Below are positions 43,702 to 52,865 of a stretch of 64,000 nt of DNA, in pieces. The notes under the pieces are model-generated. The model made no database searches and was not told where the DNA came from. It worked only from the letters and a program-made list of their open reading frames with translations. Source of the DNA: Anaerolineales bacterium (GTDB lineage: Bacteria; Chloroflexota; Anaerolineae; Anaerolineales; UBA11579); the NCBI GenBank assembly GCA_016932165.1, contig JAFGDK010000080.1, positions 1 through 64,000 on the forward strand, in the 5' to 3' direction. The stretch's first letter is position 1. Each line of letters opens with the position of its first letter. Position numbers and translations under genes: made by a program.

Positions 43702-46218
43702 TTATCTTGAGACTGCCAGTTTGGTCATTTTTCCTTCACCGTTCAGGGTGATACGGGCGTGATAGTTGTGGGTGGTTTCATCCTTGACGATCTGCTTGCT
43801 GAGCGTTATTACCTTGCGGGTGGGGGTTGATTTGGCAACCTTCGGGTCCGTTGCCTGGCCTTCAGCAAAAGAGAACTTTGCCCCTTGCATACCGGGCAGG
43901 TAATCCTCCACAATCCCTTTCACTTGACGGATGACTTCTTCCGGCACCTGAGAATTGTCTACCAGGTTGGCTTTATCGCTCACCATTTTGATCCTTTCCG
44001 GGTTGAAGTTAGGCTGCAGGGCAAGTTTGGCATTCGCTGAAATTTGCCCGCCAAAGGCACTCGCCAATGGGTCTCCGTAGAGGACGAAAGAGATCAAGGT
44101 CTTCTGGTCTTCGCCGTCCAGGTAACCCTGGCGTTTGTCCATCTCTTTCGCCAGATGGATCTTTGCCCGCCGCAGGGCTTCGCCTGCCGGATAGCCGTCC
44201 TGGGTCAGGCTCCAGAAGGTCTTGCCCAGCAGGTCAGCGGCGATCAGCGGGGTGGTGATTGAACCGTATGAGGTGCAGGTTGAGCCGATCAGCGCCTGGG
44301 TGCCAGAATCGAGGAACTTCAGGCAGATTGCCTCTTCCACGCGCTTGTCGATGATGTTGGCCCCAAAGCAGGCCTCTGAGAATACGATCTTTGGCGCCGC
44401 GCCGCTGTTGCGGATATCTGCTGGGCGCAAGGCAATCGGGTAATCCGGTCCCAGTTGTCCCTCCACCGGGTCTCTCTGACCGTACCATTCGGCGGCATCC
44501 TCAAGCCCGTGGAGGTTAAAGTATGCCAGATGGCTTGGGCTACTGGTGACCTGGCCGATGCGCTTTGCCGTGACAGGGGGTGAGATTTTTAAGTGGTGCG
44601 GTTTGCCGATCGGCCGGTAGACGGCATGGGAGGCCCGCCGCCAGACTTCAGCCGAATAGCCAAAGTTTGGTTTTAGCCTTCTGGATCCTCTGAGAGGGAA
44701 GAGCCAGCGCAACCACCAGTTCAAGCCGGAGGGCATTGGTTTGATTGCTTGCTCTTCACGTGCTTTGATAATTTTCTGAAGCTGGTTCAGCAGGGCTGCG
44801 GGGTCTCCATCCGAACTGCCGGGCAGCCTTCCCAGCGGCCATTTGGGGATAAAGTAGTTCTCATCCTCGCAGGCATACGGGTTGTCGCTGGGAACGTGCA
44901 CATCGAAATCGTCCAATGGGTTGGGCAGCAGGTGAAAGGGAACAACTTCATTGCCCCCGACGATCAAAATCGCGCCGATCCTTTCTCCATTTGTCGCCAG
45001 CGATTTATCCAGGTCTTGAATGAAATTCTTGATCGACCAGGGGTCATCAGGCAGTGACGGGGGCAGGCCGAACGCGTCTGCACACATCGGGTCGTCTATG
45101 TAGATGGTATATGCATTCCATCCCTTGATCTGTTTGGTGGTTCTCTCCACCAGGGTGATTGCATCGCAGATTTTGGTTAGATTCTCGCTCCCATATTGGG
45201 ATTCAAGTTTATTCTTTGCAGTTAGGATCACATAAGCCGGGTAACGTGCATCCACTACCCCCAGGTCTGGATTGTGGATCTGGACGGCCAGCTCTTCCAA
45301 TTCTCGCCTGGCTTTGCTGACTGCCTTGCGAGATTCGGCGATTTCGTGCCTGGATTTGCCTAAATAACGGTTTCGGGCTTTTTCAGGCGGTTTGATGCCA
45401 ATTGCTGCTGGTCTGCCAGCTGGGAGTTGATTCCAGCCTACCGCCGTGGCCACATCAGCGGGGATAGGCAAATCCAGCTCGATCCGCGGAGATTCCGGCC
45501 ACAGGTTGATGTAACCATGCCCGGCACCCCAGATACGTAATGCCACCTGACCGCCGATATCCAGCGAAACCGCGTGGTGCAGCAGGTTGATCCCCTCTTC
45601 TTCCTGACCGGATTTGATTAGCGCATCGGCGTAGATCAGGATGCAGGCCAGTGTGTCCGGCCAGCGTTTGGCATACCTTTCTGCAGTGGAAAGGATCACA
45701 GCCTGATCCATATTATCCAGCATGAATTTGAGGTGCAGCACATGGGCCAGCGGGGAATCTGGCTGCTGGGCAAGTGTATGCTGATAGGCCAGCTCTGCCT
45801 GTTGCCGGCTTCCCTCTTTCTGGTATCTAAGTGCCTGGATCAACGGATCGCTCCATCCAGGCAGCGATTTTGATTCTGGAATCCGGCCGCCCAGCGAGCG
45901 GATACATTCCTGGGCAGTCTGCACCGATTGGTATTCCATCAGACTGGTGGAATAGGCCAGCAGGCGCTGGGCTGGGAGGTATTCCGGGTCGGTGTAAACA
46001 ATCTTTTTGATCAATGGTACAGCTTCATCGATCCGGTTTTCTTTCAGGCAGGCTTGAGCATAGAGATGTTCGATTACGAGATCACCACTGTAAATATCCA
46101 ACCAGGCCTGTGCCAGGCGGCGGGCAAACCGGAACGATTCCACCTGGATCGCATTGGTCAGCAGTGAAATGACCGTACTGCGGTCGAAATTGTGCGTGTT
46201 CTCTGTGTTTATTTTCAT
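43702..46218 (-). CDS. C25 (gingipain/caspase-like) protease-domain protein
   Basis: 838 residues, no signal peptide. Residues about 1-230 are TPR-like helices. Residues about 300-720 form a peptidase C25-like domain: GAILIVGGNEVVPFHLLP, then the acidic DENYFIPKWPLGRLPG block, YFNLHG with His570 and VFSEACFGA with Cys617, the expected His-Cys dyad of clan CD. A C-terminal region of about 110 residues is beta-rich. Clan CD includes caspases and CHAT proteases, and cytosolic CHAT/C25 proteins with TPRs are known as regulated proteases in bacterial defence. It starts 15 bp after the giant TPR gene (AAGGGA site). Confidence 0.85.
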   Translation of the reverse strand: MKINTENTHNFDRSTVISLLTNAIQVESFRFARRLAQAWLDIYSGDLVIEHLYAQACLKENRIDEAVPLIKKIVYTDPEYLPAQRLLAYSTSLMEYQSVQTAQECIRSLGGRIPESKSLPGWSDPLIQALRYQKEGSRQQAELAYQHTLAQQPDSPLAHVLHLKFMLDNMDQAVILSTAERYAKRWPDTLACILIYADALIKSGQEEEGINLLHHAVSLDIGGQVALRIWGAGHGYINLWPESPRIELDLPIPADVATAVGWNQLPAGRPAAIGIKPPEKARNRYLGKSRHEIAESRKAVSKARRELEELAVQIHNPDLGVVDARYPAYVILTAKNKLESQYGSENLTKICDAITLVERTTKQIKGWNAYTIYIDDPMCADAFGLPPSLPDDPWSIKNFIQDLDKSLATNGERIGAILIVGGNEVVPFHLLPNPLDDFDVHVPSDNPYACEDENYFIPKWPLGRLPGSSDGDPAALLNQLQKIIKAREEQAIKPMPSGLNWWLRWLFPLRGSRRLKPNFGYSAEVWRRASHAVYRPIGKPHHLKISPPVTAKRIGQVTSSPSHLAYFNLHGLEDAAEWYGQRDPVEGQLGPDYPIALRPADIRNSGAAPKIVFSEACFGANIIDKRVEEAICLKFLDSGTQALIGSTCTSYGSITTPLIAADLLGKTFWSLTQDGYPAGEALRRAKIHLAKEMDKRQGYLDGEDQKTLISFVLYGDPLASAFGGQISANAKLALQPNFNPERIKMVSDKANLVDNSQVPEEVIRQVKGIVEDYLPGMQGAKFSFAEGQATDPKVAKSTPTRKVITLSKQIVKDETTHNYHARITLNGEGKMTKLAVSR

Positions 46219-46233
46219 CGGAATCCCTTAGAT

Positions 46234-49200
46234 TTAATCACGTTGATGGATAATCGCCATGGCAATCACAGAGGCGAGATGACGTTTTATGTTGGTGTCT
46301 TCTGGAGCCAGGGCAGCAGCCTGCTTCAACATTGTTTCGGCTTGCTGATAGTTCTTGCCCTCTTTATGCATTAAGCCGGCTTCCAGGTATGGCCGCGGGT
46401 CTTCTGGAGCAATCCGGATGGCATTTTCCAAATATTGGAGCGCCTTATTGTAGGATCGTTGGCTCTTGAGCGTTTTGGCGATCTCCAAATACGCCTCAAG
46501 GAATTGCGGCATACGGTTAATCGCTTTACTCAAGTGGCTGATCGCCTGATCCAGCTGACCGGTCCGGTGGAATAATGCCCCTACCTGGTAATGCAGCCGG
46601 GTTACCTGCTTTGGAGAGAGCTGGGTACCGGCGTTCTTGATTGCATATTGCCCGGCCTTGATCGCATCCACCAGATTTTCCGTTTGGAGATATGCTGCGC
46701 TCAATCTGGCGAGGATTAAAGGGTTCTTGGGGTCTTGTTTGGCCAGATTTACCAGCAGTTTGATTTCCTCATTAATTCCGGCTGTTTCTCTGATGATGGC
46801 AGCTTTTTGAAGCTGCAGGGGAGTGGCATCCACGGCATGGGAGATGACCTCATCTAAAACGTTGAGTGCTTTCTCACGGTCATTCTTCCGGATCAGCAGC
46901 CTGGTGAGGTGGATAATATCTTCAGTTTCTCTCGGGTTCAGTTCAATCGCCTGCCGGATGAATTTATCCCGCTTTAAGAGGGAACCATGATCAGCGGCGA
47001 TATCGGCAGCCATGAGCAAGAATTTGGGCAGTTTTGGTGCGAGTTTGACCGCTTTTTCAATGCTGGCTGTAGCTGCGCCATATTCCCCGGCTGCATGGTG
47101 TGCCTGAGCCAGTCTGGCCCAGTAATCGGCATTGAGAGGCTCCTGGTTGACCGCCCGTTCCAGCACACGGATGGCATTTCCAGGCAATCCCCCTTTCATA
47201 TAAGCCAGTCCTAATTTGAATAGGGTGACAGGGTTCTCTGGGTCCAGGTTGGAAGCCTGCTCCATGTGATCAATGGCGCGTTCATATTCCCTGATTTGCA
47301 GAGAGAGGTCGCCTGCCAGGAGCTGCCAGTCTGGTTCATCTTGCCAAAGTTCCAACGCTTTTCGAATGAAATCAAGCGCAGGCGCATTCCGATTAGCGCG
47401 GTGGCAAAGGTGGGCAAAATGTGCCTGGTAAATTGGGTTTTTTGTATAGTTTGCAGCCAGGTCTTCTGCAATCTCTAAAGCAATCCCCAAATCGGAGAGG
47501 CTGTATGTCAGAGAGAGCTGGAATTTGACTGCCTTGTCGTTCAACCACTCGTCCGGGATGCTGTTCAGATCCAGGGGTTGATCTACACGACGGGAGGCGG
47601 CAAGCAGGGCGGCCAAATCTTCTTTAGTCACCAAGGTGGGGGAGGGGTAGGGGGCCTGGTTTTTGATCGCGTAGCTGCCGCGCTGTTCCCAGCGGAGAAT
47701 TTGGACGGCTGCGTCTGATTCTGGGGTGAGTTGGTAAAGATTCTCAATGGCCTGCTCGAATTGCGCCCGACTTTCTTCGCTGAAGGCAGCTTTTCCCGGG
47801 CCATTGGACCGGGCTTTTACTGCTGAACAGGCTAGCTGGTGTTCTGCCTGGCGGGTTAATGTCCTCGCAATGTAGAGATGAGCCCGTGGTTCTTTGAGCC
47901 CTTCTTGGGGCAGTTTTTTGATGATGTTCAATGCTTCAGGCCATTTGTTCAGGGCTGCTGCGGCTTCACCCAAAGTGAGGAGGAGATTGGTTCGATCAAA
48001 TGGATCCAGTCTGTTGTTTTCAATTGTGTTGATTGAACTCCAGGCATGCTCAAAGCAAGCGGCTGCCTCATCGCTATTCCCCAGTCCCGACTGGATGCGG
48101 GTTTGGACTGCAAGTGCACGCAGATCATTGGGTTTGATCTTTAAGGCCAGGTTGAGCGCTTCGTCTGCCAGATAGTGGTTTTCCAGGCTATCTTCACCGA
48201 TGATTAACTCAGCCATCATGATTTGCCATTCGAATGCTGCCGGCTGAGTTGTCACCTGGCGGAGAACCCGCTGGGCTTCTCCAAATTTCAGGCATGCCCG
48301 GAAGATTTCCGCTGCCTGAAGTGCCGCATCAGGTGATTGCGGCGCCAGTTGGCTGGCCTTGGTGACATGGGTCAGGCAGGAGGGCAGGTCATGTTCTGCG
48401 CGCAGTAACTTTGCTGCTTGCAGGTGCAATTCTGCCGAGCCTGGGGCCAGCCGCAGGGCTTCCTCAATCGAGGAGGCAGCCGCCTTTGGCCGCCCAAGCT
48501 GTTCCAGAATCCTGGATTTAGTGATCCATAAAGAAGCATTCTTTCCCTCGATCTGAAGATGTTTATTCAGCGTTTCCAGGGCTGCCAGGTACTGCTCAGA
48601 TTCGATTTGCAGCCTGGTTAATTCAGCCAGTAAATCTTTGGATTGGTAATCACAAAGCTCCAAAGCCTGTTCGATGAAGGGGATGCTTGTATGTGGATCG
48701 TTCATCCCGATCAGGGCGTGGGCAGCCATCTTTAGATCGGTAATATCCACATTTTCCACTTCAAACAACTGTCCAAAGGTCTCTTTGGCCTGGGCTTCCT
48801 GACCATTCTCAAGTTGGATATATCCCAGCCGGACAATGATCTCAGTATTGTGGGGAGCAATCTGGCTGGCAAGGTTTAGATTATCAGTGGCCAATGCCAG
48901 TGCATCTAACGCGACTGCCTGGTCGGCTATCCACAGGTAATTCTGGAGTGTGGGGGCAGCCAGTTCCTGGATCTCGGCCAGAATGCTGAGCGCTTCGGGT
49001 TTGAGATTAGCGTGGATATAGGCCTGGCACAGGGTTTTCTTCAGGGGCAGGTTGTCAGGTATCTGGTTTAATCCTTCCCTTAAAAAAGTAATTGCCACAT
49101 GCGGTTGTTCGGTCTTAAATGCAGATTCAGCGACCCCGATTGTCAGAGCAGTGAAATACTCCGGCTGGCGGGAGAGCTCTGTCTGCATGGCTTCCTGGTA

Positions 49201-51480
49201 CAACTCCAGGGCTGCGCAGTGATCATCTGAGGCCGCGGTGGCCTTTGCCAGCAGTATCCGGCCCCGTTCATGCTGAGGATCGAGTTCCAGGACGGTGTTG
49301 ATGTGGGTCAGGGCTTCTTCTGGGCTTTTTTCCAGCTTTAGGATCAAATCTGCATAGTCCAGCCGGGTTTCAATGCTAGGCTCCTGGGACTGGACTACCA
49401 GAGTGAGAACAGGGAATGCAGTGCTGAAGTCTCCGGTATTTACCAACGCCTGGGCATACCAGGTTGCCAGTTCGACATCGGTGGGGGATTGCTGATAAGC
49501 TTTTCCGAATGCTGTGACCGCTTCTTCAATATAGCCTCCTTGATATAATGCCTTACCCAGTTGCAGCCCGATCTCTTTCCGTGTCTTGATGTCGGTATCT
49601 GGTTGGATAAATCGAGCTGCCTGGTTGAAGGCTGCCAGCGCTTTTAAAGGTTCGCCTTGGGTCTGGTAGGCAAGCCCAATCTGCAAGTTAATTCGGGCAT
49701 TGTTGGGATTGACGTTGTCTGCTGAGATCAGCTTTTCCAGGGCTTTCTCAGGTTCGTTGTATTTGCTGTGCAGGTCCGCCAGTTCCAGCCAGGAATCAAT
49801 TCTTTCAGGATTATAGATAATCGCCTTGCTCAGACTTCGCTCTGCAGAACGGATATCGTGAGTCGATTGATAAACCCGCGCCAGCATGTGCAGCAGTTCC
49901 CAGTTTTCAGGATCGACAGCCAAGCCTTTCTCGCAGGCAGCAATTGCATCAGATGCCTGTCCGGTTTGCAGATATGCCTCGGCCAACAAGACAAAATCTC
50001 CTGCCACAAATATCTCTGATGAAGTGATTAATTTCTCGGCTTCCTTGCGGGCTTCTATCCAGTCCCTATTTTGCATCAGAATATCGATCAATTCGCGGTG
50101 GATAGCAGGCAAGTCTCCTGCAAGGGCCCGGGCAATATAGGTGTATTCCAAAGCTTCGCTCAGCTTGCCAAATTGTTTCAGGGCTCGAGCATACAGGCTT
50201 ATCAGGGTGGCATTGTTTGGTGTGATTTTTTGGGCCAAGGCGCCAATCTGGACAGCTTCTTCTACCAGATTGACCGCCAATAATAATTCGATCAAGGTGT
50301 GTATAAATTCTGGAGCCAGGTGTATGCTGCCTTTTAGTAATCCTTTTTTTGTCTCAGTGAATGCCTGCTGGGCCAGCCGTTGGGCTTGTTCTGGTTCCTG
50401 GTTCTGGATTGCCATACGAGCAGAGGCCAGTAAAGCAGCATGGTTATTTTTTGTTTCACCACTTTTACGGAGTACGATCTCAGCCGTATCTTCAAGCGTC
50501 CCGGTGTGGATCTGAGCCAGGGTAATGTTCTGGTTACCGGTGATGATCTCCTCCTCCAGGGCTGAAACCTTGCTGATCGCCTCCAGAGCGGTCTTTTGAT
50601 CATTGCCGCGTGCGGCAGCCTGGGCCAGTTGAGCGGTCAGGTCAGCCTGCAGGCTGGTGGTCATCTCCCGAATCTGATCCAGGGCGGGAAGCACGGCTTG
50701 ATAACTGCCCTGCATTTTCAGCAGTTCTGTGCGTTCCATAAAGGTGATCAAGGTTTGCATCGGTTTGCCCTGGTCAGGTTCTGCCTCAGGGAGGGTTTCG
50801 AGCAGATCGTGTGCCAGATGGCGGGTGAGGGCTGGATCGTGGCTTTCAAAACTTTGGAGAATAGATAAGCGCTGTAGGGAGGGGATATTTAACAATGCAG
50901 GCAGCAACGCGGCTGTTTGGTTTTTCATCTCCTGCGGTTGGGATGTGACCAGTTGTAAAGACAGCAGATGGTGGTTCTCATCGGGTGACTGTAACAGCGC
51001 CTCAAGCAGCTTTCCTGCGTGAGGAAGCAACCCGTAAAGAATGCTGAGGATGGTCTGCCATAATAGTGGGTTGGAAGAAACCTGGTCGAGGAATGCCGTT
51101 TCAACAGTATCCAGCATTAACCAGCGTTCCCGGATGGCAATTGCCGCCAGGGCGGCCGTGGTCAGGTCATTTTCCGTATCTGGGCTGCCAGCAGGGGAAA
51201 GCAGAGCTTCCAGTGTGTTGGCTGCCCGAAACTTTGTCTCTTGGTCCAGATTATTGGGCAGCGCTGAGAGCATTTTCGGGCCGCTGTGGGGGAACAGCCA
51301 GATGAGGGCGATATTTGCCGGCATCCAGGGCTTAAGCCCAGTCAGTTGTGCAGTCCTGATCCGGTTGAGGAACTCGGTGTCCTGTAATGCGGACCAGATG
51401 ATTGTATCCTGGCGCAGGGCGCGCACCACGATATTAAACTCTGCGTCATTGAATTGTTGCTTGAGTGTGTGGATGATCAT
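46234..51480 (-). CDS. Giant TPR protein (1748 residues)
   Basis: No signal peptide or membrane helix. The first 250 residues are helical and Leu-rich without clear TPR consensus. From about 260 to the end there are dozens of TPR-type helix pairs (for example ALEYTYIARALAGDLPAIH, AIAACEKGLAVDPENWELLH, AIRVLERAVNQEPLNADYW), broken by a less regular stretch near 1215-1350. Such superhelices bind proteins. With the C25-type protease 15 bp downstream and the small membrane protein 14 bp upstream it probably acts as scaffold or sensor controlling the protease. Ribosome site weak, so translational coupling is likely. Confidence 0.88.
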   Translation of the reverse strand: MIIHTLKQQFNDAEFNIVVRALRQDTIIWSALQDTEFLNRIRTAQLTGLKPWMPANIALIWLFPHSGPKMLSALPNNLDQETKFRAANTLEALLSPAGSPDTENDLTTAALAAIAIRERWLMLDTVETAFLDQVSSNPLLWQTILSILYGLLPHAGKLLEALLQSPDENHHLLSLQLVTSQPQEMKNQTAALLPALLNIPSLQRLSILQSFESHDPALTRHLAHDLLETLPEAEPDQGKPMQTLITFMERTELLKMQGSYQAVLPALDQIREMTTSLQADLTAQLAQAAARGNDQKTALEAISKVSALEEEIITGNQNITLAQIHTGTLEDTAEIVLRKSGETKNNHAALLASARMAIQNQEPEQAQRLAQQAFTETKKGLLKGSIHLAPEFIHTLIELLLAVNLVEEAVQIGALAQKITPNNATLISLYARALKQFGKLSEALEYTYIARALAGDLPAIHRELIDILMQNRDWIEARKEAEKLITSSEIFVAGDFVLLAEAYLQTGQASDAIAACEKGLAVDPENWELLHMLARVYQSTHDIRSAERSLSKAIIYNPERIDSWLELADLHSKYNEPEKALEKLISADNVNPNNARINLQIGLAYQTQGEPLKALAAFNQAARFIQPDTDIKTRKEIGLQLGKALYQGGYIEEAVTAFGKAYQQSPTDVELATWYAQALVNTGDFSTAFPVLTLVVQSQEPSIETRLDYADLILKLEKSPEEALTHINTVLELDPQHERGRILLAKATAASDDHCAALELYQEAMQTELSRQPEYFTALTIGVAESAFKTEQPHVAITFLREGLNQIPDNLPLKKTLCQAYIHANLKPEALSILAEIQELAAPTLQNYLWIADQAVALDALALATDNLNLASQIAPHNTEIIVRLGYIQLENGQEAQAKETFGQLFEVENVDITDLKMAAHALIGMNDPHTSIPFIEQALELCDYQSKDLLAELTRLQIESEQYLAALETLNKHLQIEGKNASLWITKSRILEQLGRPKAAASSIEEALRLAPGSAELHLQAAKLLRAEHDLPSCLTHVTKASQLAPQSPDAALQAAEIFRACLKFGEAQRVLRQVTTQPAAFEWQIMMAELIIGEDSLENHYLADEALNLALKIKPNDLRALAVQTRIQSGLGNSDEAAACFEHAWSSINTIENNRLDPFDRTNLLLTLGEAAAALNKWPEALNIIKKLPQEGLKEPRAHLYIARTLTRQAEHQLACSAVKARSNGPGKAAFSEESRAQFEQAIENLYQLTPESDAAVQILRWEQRGSYAIKNQAPYPSPTLVTKEDLAALLAASRRVDQPLDLNSIPDEWLNDKAVKFQLSLTYSLSDLGIALEIAEDLAANYTKNPIYQAHFAHLCHRANRNAPALDFIRKALELWQDEPDWQLLAGDLSLQIREYERAIDHMEQASNLDPENPVTLFKLGLAYMKGGLPGNAIRVLERAVNQEPLNADYWARLAQAHHAAGEYGAATASIEKAVKLAPKLPKFLLMAADIAADHGSLLKRDKFIRQAIELNPRETEDIIHLTRLLIRKNDREKALNVLDEVISHAVDATPLQLQKAAIIRETAGINEEIKLLVNLAKQDPKNPLILARLSAAYLQTENLVDAIKAGQYAIKNAGTQLSPKQVTRLHYQVGALFHRTGQLDQAISHLSKAINRMPQFLEAYLEIAKTLKSQRSYNKALQYLENAIRIAPEDPRPYLEAGLMHKEGKNYQQAETMLKQAAALAPEDTNIKRHLASVIAMAIIHQRD

Positions 51481-51494
51481 GACGGCTGGCCAGG

Positions 51495-51836
51495 CTAAAC
51501 CAGAATGTATTCAACCAGCAGCAACAGTGACCCGGCAATAAAAATACCCCCAAAAAGGATCAGGAATGCCCCGATCCCTCCAGCGGTTTTGACCATCTCC
51601 TGGAGCGCGTTCATCAAGACCGAGGCGTTCCCCACCAGCCCAGAGATATCATCAGCGATGCCTTTCTGAGCCAGCTTCGCAGTGGTGGCTGCCAGGTTTT
51701 GGACCTCTGTCCCGAATCCTTTTTTCACTAGGATGCCGAGGCCGATCAATACCATGACCGCCCCAAGACAGAAAATGGCGGCATCCATCACCAGCAAGAT
51801 AAATTGATAGTCCATCTCCATGAGTTCAATCATCGT
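51495..51836 (-). CDS. Small two-helix membrane protein of the TPR/protease operon
   Basis: 113 residues from the ATG preceded by GGGAGGGAACG. An upstream in-frame start would add 16 residues but lacks this site. Two strongly hydrophobic segments (about 9-33 and 86-112) flank an amphipathic Ala/Gly-rich middle (VQNLAATTAKLAQKGIADD), giving a hairpin topology. No family recognised. It is the first gene of the operon. Possible roles are membrane anchor for the TPR protein or an effector released or cleaved by the protease. Both are inference. Confidence 0.7.
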   Translation of the reverse strand, partial: TMIELMEMDYQFILLVMDAAIFCLGAVMVLIGLGILVKKGFGTEVQNLAATTAKLAQKGIADDISGLVGNASVLMNALQEMVKTAGGIGAFLILFGGIFIAGSLLLLVEYILV

Positions 51837-52072
51837 TCCCTCCCGGAATATGTTGTGAACTTCAGCGTACCAATCAAATTGCAACTTCTATGCCAGAGAA
51901 TTGATTCCAATGGAGGAAATTTTGAATTATTTCATTGGGGATTGGCAAAACGGCAGATTTTCTTAATTCGACTTTGACCAGAAGGAAGTGAGTAATTTTA
52001 TAAAATATCGAATGTGGCAAAATCGGCTGTCGATAAAATTTTTATCTCAGTGCAAATGTCATCCTGTATCAG

Positions 52073-52114
52073 GGACAATTGTCCTAACTATAATGAGATT
52101 AGTGTAACTATAAT
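52073..52114 (+). promoter_or_regulatory. arsR promoter region with palindrome and repeated -10-like boxes
   Basis: GGACAATTGTCC (52073-52084) is a perfect 12-bp palindrome and TAACTATAAT occurs twice with a 20-bp period (52085-52094 and 52105-52114). This lies 12-54 bp ahead of the arsR start and is a likely ArsR-regulated promoter. The exact -35 cannot be fixed. The remainder of 51837-52072 shows nothing else. Confidence 0.5.
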
Positions 52115-52126
52115 ATATTCAGGATT

Positions 52127-52513
52127 ATGAATATAAAAATTACGTCTGTTGAAAAACGAATGGCCAATATTCTGAAAGTGCTCGGGTCTCCTTTCCGGGT
52201 GAGATTGCTGTTCACGATTGGACATAGCGAAGCCTGTGTTTGCCATCTTGAGGCTGTTTTGAAAAAACGGCAGGCTTATATCTCCCAGCACCTGATGGTC
52301 TTACGGGATGCGGATATTTTGAAAACTAGGCGTGATGGTAAATATATCTTCTACAGGATTGCGGACGACTCCATTTTCGAGTTGTTAGAGATTGCAGCCG
52401 CTATCCAAAAGATCTCACCAGAGATGCTGCCAAAAATAAATGAACCCGGCACTCAGGCCAACTGTGCCTGCCCGAAATGTGAACCTGAAAATTCTCTAGA
52501 AAAAATCGAATAA
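52127..52513 (+). CDS. ArsR-family metalloregulator
   Basis: 128 residues. The winged helix contains GSPFRVRLLFTIGHSEACVCHLEAVLKK, where CVCH stands in place of the ELCVCDL metal-sensing motif of arsenic-responsive ArsR, followed by RQAYISQHLMVLRDADIL (recognition helix). The C-terminus adds a Cys cluster (ANCACPKCE) that could bind metalloid or metal. It starts an arsenic resistance cluster and probably represses it in the absence of arsenite. Confidence 0.88.
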   Translation: MNIKITSVEKRMANILKVLGSPFRVRLLFTIGHSEACVCHLEAVLKKRQAYISQHLMVLRDADILKTRRDGKYIFYRIADDSIFELLEIAAAIQKISPEMLPKINEPGTQANCACPKCEPENSLEKIE

Positions 52514-52530
52514 CTCTTGGAGGAACATTT

Positions 52531-52782
52531 ATGTTAAAAATTAAAATTCTTGGTTCTGGTTGTCCAAATTGCAAACGCCTCGAACAAGAAACTAAAAAAG
52601 CAGTCGGCAACCTGGCGGTCGAGGCTGAATTCGAGAAGGTGACTGATTATCAAAAGATTTTGGAGTACGATGTTCTCAGCACACCAGGGCTGGTAATCAA
52701 TGAGAAGGTTGTTTCAACCGGGAGAATCCCTTCCCAATCTGAACTTGTCTCCCTCCTTGCTACTGCTTTGGATGAGAACTAA
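52531..52782 (+). CDS. Small thioredoxin-like redox disulfide protein
   Basis: 83 residues, thioredoxin fold, with the active site GCPNCKR (Cys11, Cys14) and the cis-Pro loop STPGLVINE. This is the family of small redox-active disulfide proteins often found with ArsP-type permeases. It may reduce ArsC or its substrate. GGAGG ahead of the start, 17 bp behind arsR. Confidence 0.88.
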   Translation: MLKIKILGSGCPNCKRLEQETKKAVGNLAVEAEFEKVTDYQKILEYDVLSTPGLVINEKVVSTGRIPSQSELVSLLATALDEN

Positions 52783-52798
52783 CCTCCTGTATTTTTAC

Positions 52799-52818
52799 CC
52801 TGCAATGCAGGTTTTTTT
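52799..52818 (+). terminator. Possible terminator/attenuator
   Basis: CCTGC-aat-GCAGG hairpin followed by seven T (52812-52818), between the thioredoxin-like gene and the permease. It may limit read-through into the permease gene. Confidence 0.55.
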
Positions 52819-52865
52819 AGGCCTGAACATATTCAATAACGCGAATACAAATCAATGTGACCTTT

